From Coleofasciculus sp. S288 (GTDB lineage Bacteria; Cyanobacteriota; Cyanobacteriia; Cyanobacteriales; Coleofasciculaceae): a stretch of DNA of 5,698 nt. The stretch's first letter is position 1. Every line of letters begins with the position of its first letter. Position numbers and translations under genes: made by a program. The notes under the pieces were generated by a model. The model saw only the letters and a list, made by a program, of their open reading frames with translations, had not been told where the DNA came from and ran no database searches. Positions 5,571 to 5,698 of this stretch are shown here, piece by piece. Location of the stretch: positions 1 to 5,698 of the forward strand of contig JAIUYC010000335.1 of the NCBI GenBank assembly GCA_020216575.1, given 5' to 3'.

Positions 5571-5601
5571 CAGTGACCAGTGAACAGTGACCAGTTATCA
5601 G
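5571..5601. repeat. Heptamer tandem repeat (STRR-like)
   Basis: Four 7-base units run in tandem: CAGTGAC, CAGTGAA, CAGTGAC and CAGTTAT, followed by a partial CAG. Short tandemly repeated heptamers of this form are a known feature of filamentous cyanobacterial genomes. The array starts two bases after the stop of the 87-residue gene and lies outside coding sequence. Confidence 0.8.
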
Positions 5602-5640
5602 GTACAAGATGGGGATTTAGACTCCAAGTGAAACCTACCA

Positions 5641-5660
5641 TGCTTCGACTAAGCTCAGCA
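5641..5660. repeat. Dispersed 'TTCGACTNNGCTCAG'-type motif
   Basis: The stretch contains CTTCGACTAAGCTCAG (5643-5658). It resembles a short intergenic motif (commonly CTTCGACTACGCTCAG or its complement) that I remember as scattered through many cyanobacterial genomes. A small CCATC-TTT-GATGG hairpin (5662-5674) follows directly. The window ends soon after, so the full extent of the repeat cannot be judged, and nothing else is recognisable in 5602-5698. Confidence 0.45.
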
Positions 5661-5698
5661 GCCATCTTTGATGGGAGCTTTACTACTCAGGGATTAAC

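Noticed and set aside
1..5698. CRISPR array, tRNA, rRNA, toxin-antitoxin or defence genes
   Set aside because: I looked for regularly spaced repeats, cloverleaf-like arms and typical family motifs on both strands and found none. The 87-residue orphan has no overlapping partner gene that would suggest a toxin-antitoxin pair.

Overview
The window looks like chromosomal DNA from a cyanobacterium, probably a filamentous one. It encodes PsbO, the lumenal protein of the photosystem II oxygen-evolving complex, and a SigF-type group 3 sigma factor next to it. It also holds seven exact copies of the cyanobacterial HIP1 octamer GCGATCGC (first bases at 555, 2693, 3628, 3948, 4061, 4817 and 4838). The PsbO precursor has the lipoprotein-type 'LTAC' signal end that I associate with filamentous species. 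The spacers at the right end carry short dispersed repeats of the kind common in filamentous cyanobacteria.

Left part, minus strand: psbO (1216-2049) is followed by a good hairpin terminator (1158-1181), a 361-base spacer and then sigF (78-854). sigF probably has its own promoter in this spacer. A candidate extended -10 box lies near 1068-1076, followed by a leader of roughly 200 nt that contains an inverted repeat and a tiny open frame. As I recall, psbO and sigF are also neighbours in Nostoc/Anabaena. Bases 1-77, downstream of sigF, hold no gene I can support.

Middle part, plus strand: a 380-base divergent spacer (2050-2429) separates psbO from a small conserved cyanobacterial protein of unknown function (2430-2756). 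A phosphohexomutase of the phosphoglucomutase/phosphomannomutase superfamily follows (2853-4295), then an RdgB/HAM1 house-cleaning nucleotide pyrophosphatase (4442-5059) that appears to start with TTG. The spacer between the last two is bracketed by a perfect 11-bp inverted repeat.

Right part: after rdgB comes a MITE-like remnant with a near-perfect 28-bp palindrome. Next is a small orphan gene (5305-5568) with the best Shine-Dalgarno sequence in the window, then a heptamer tandem repeat and a dispersed 'TTCGACTAAGCTCAG'-type motif.

The recognisable genes are housekeeping: photosynthesis, transcription, sugar-phosphate interconversion and nucleotide-pool sanitation. I see no defence system, biosynthetic cluster, CRISPR array, tRNA or rRNA. 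The points most worth a second look are the two unknown small proteins, the structured spacers, and the question of which reaction the phosphohexomutase performs.
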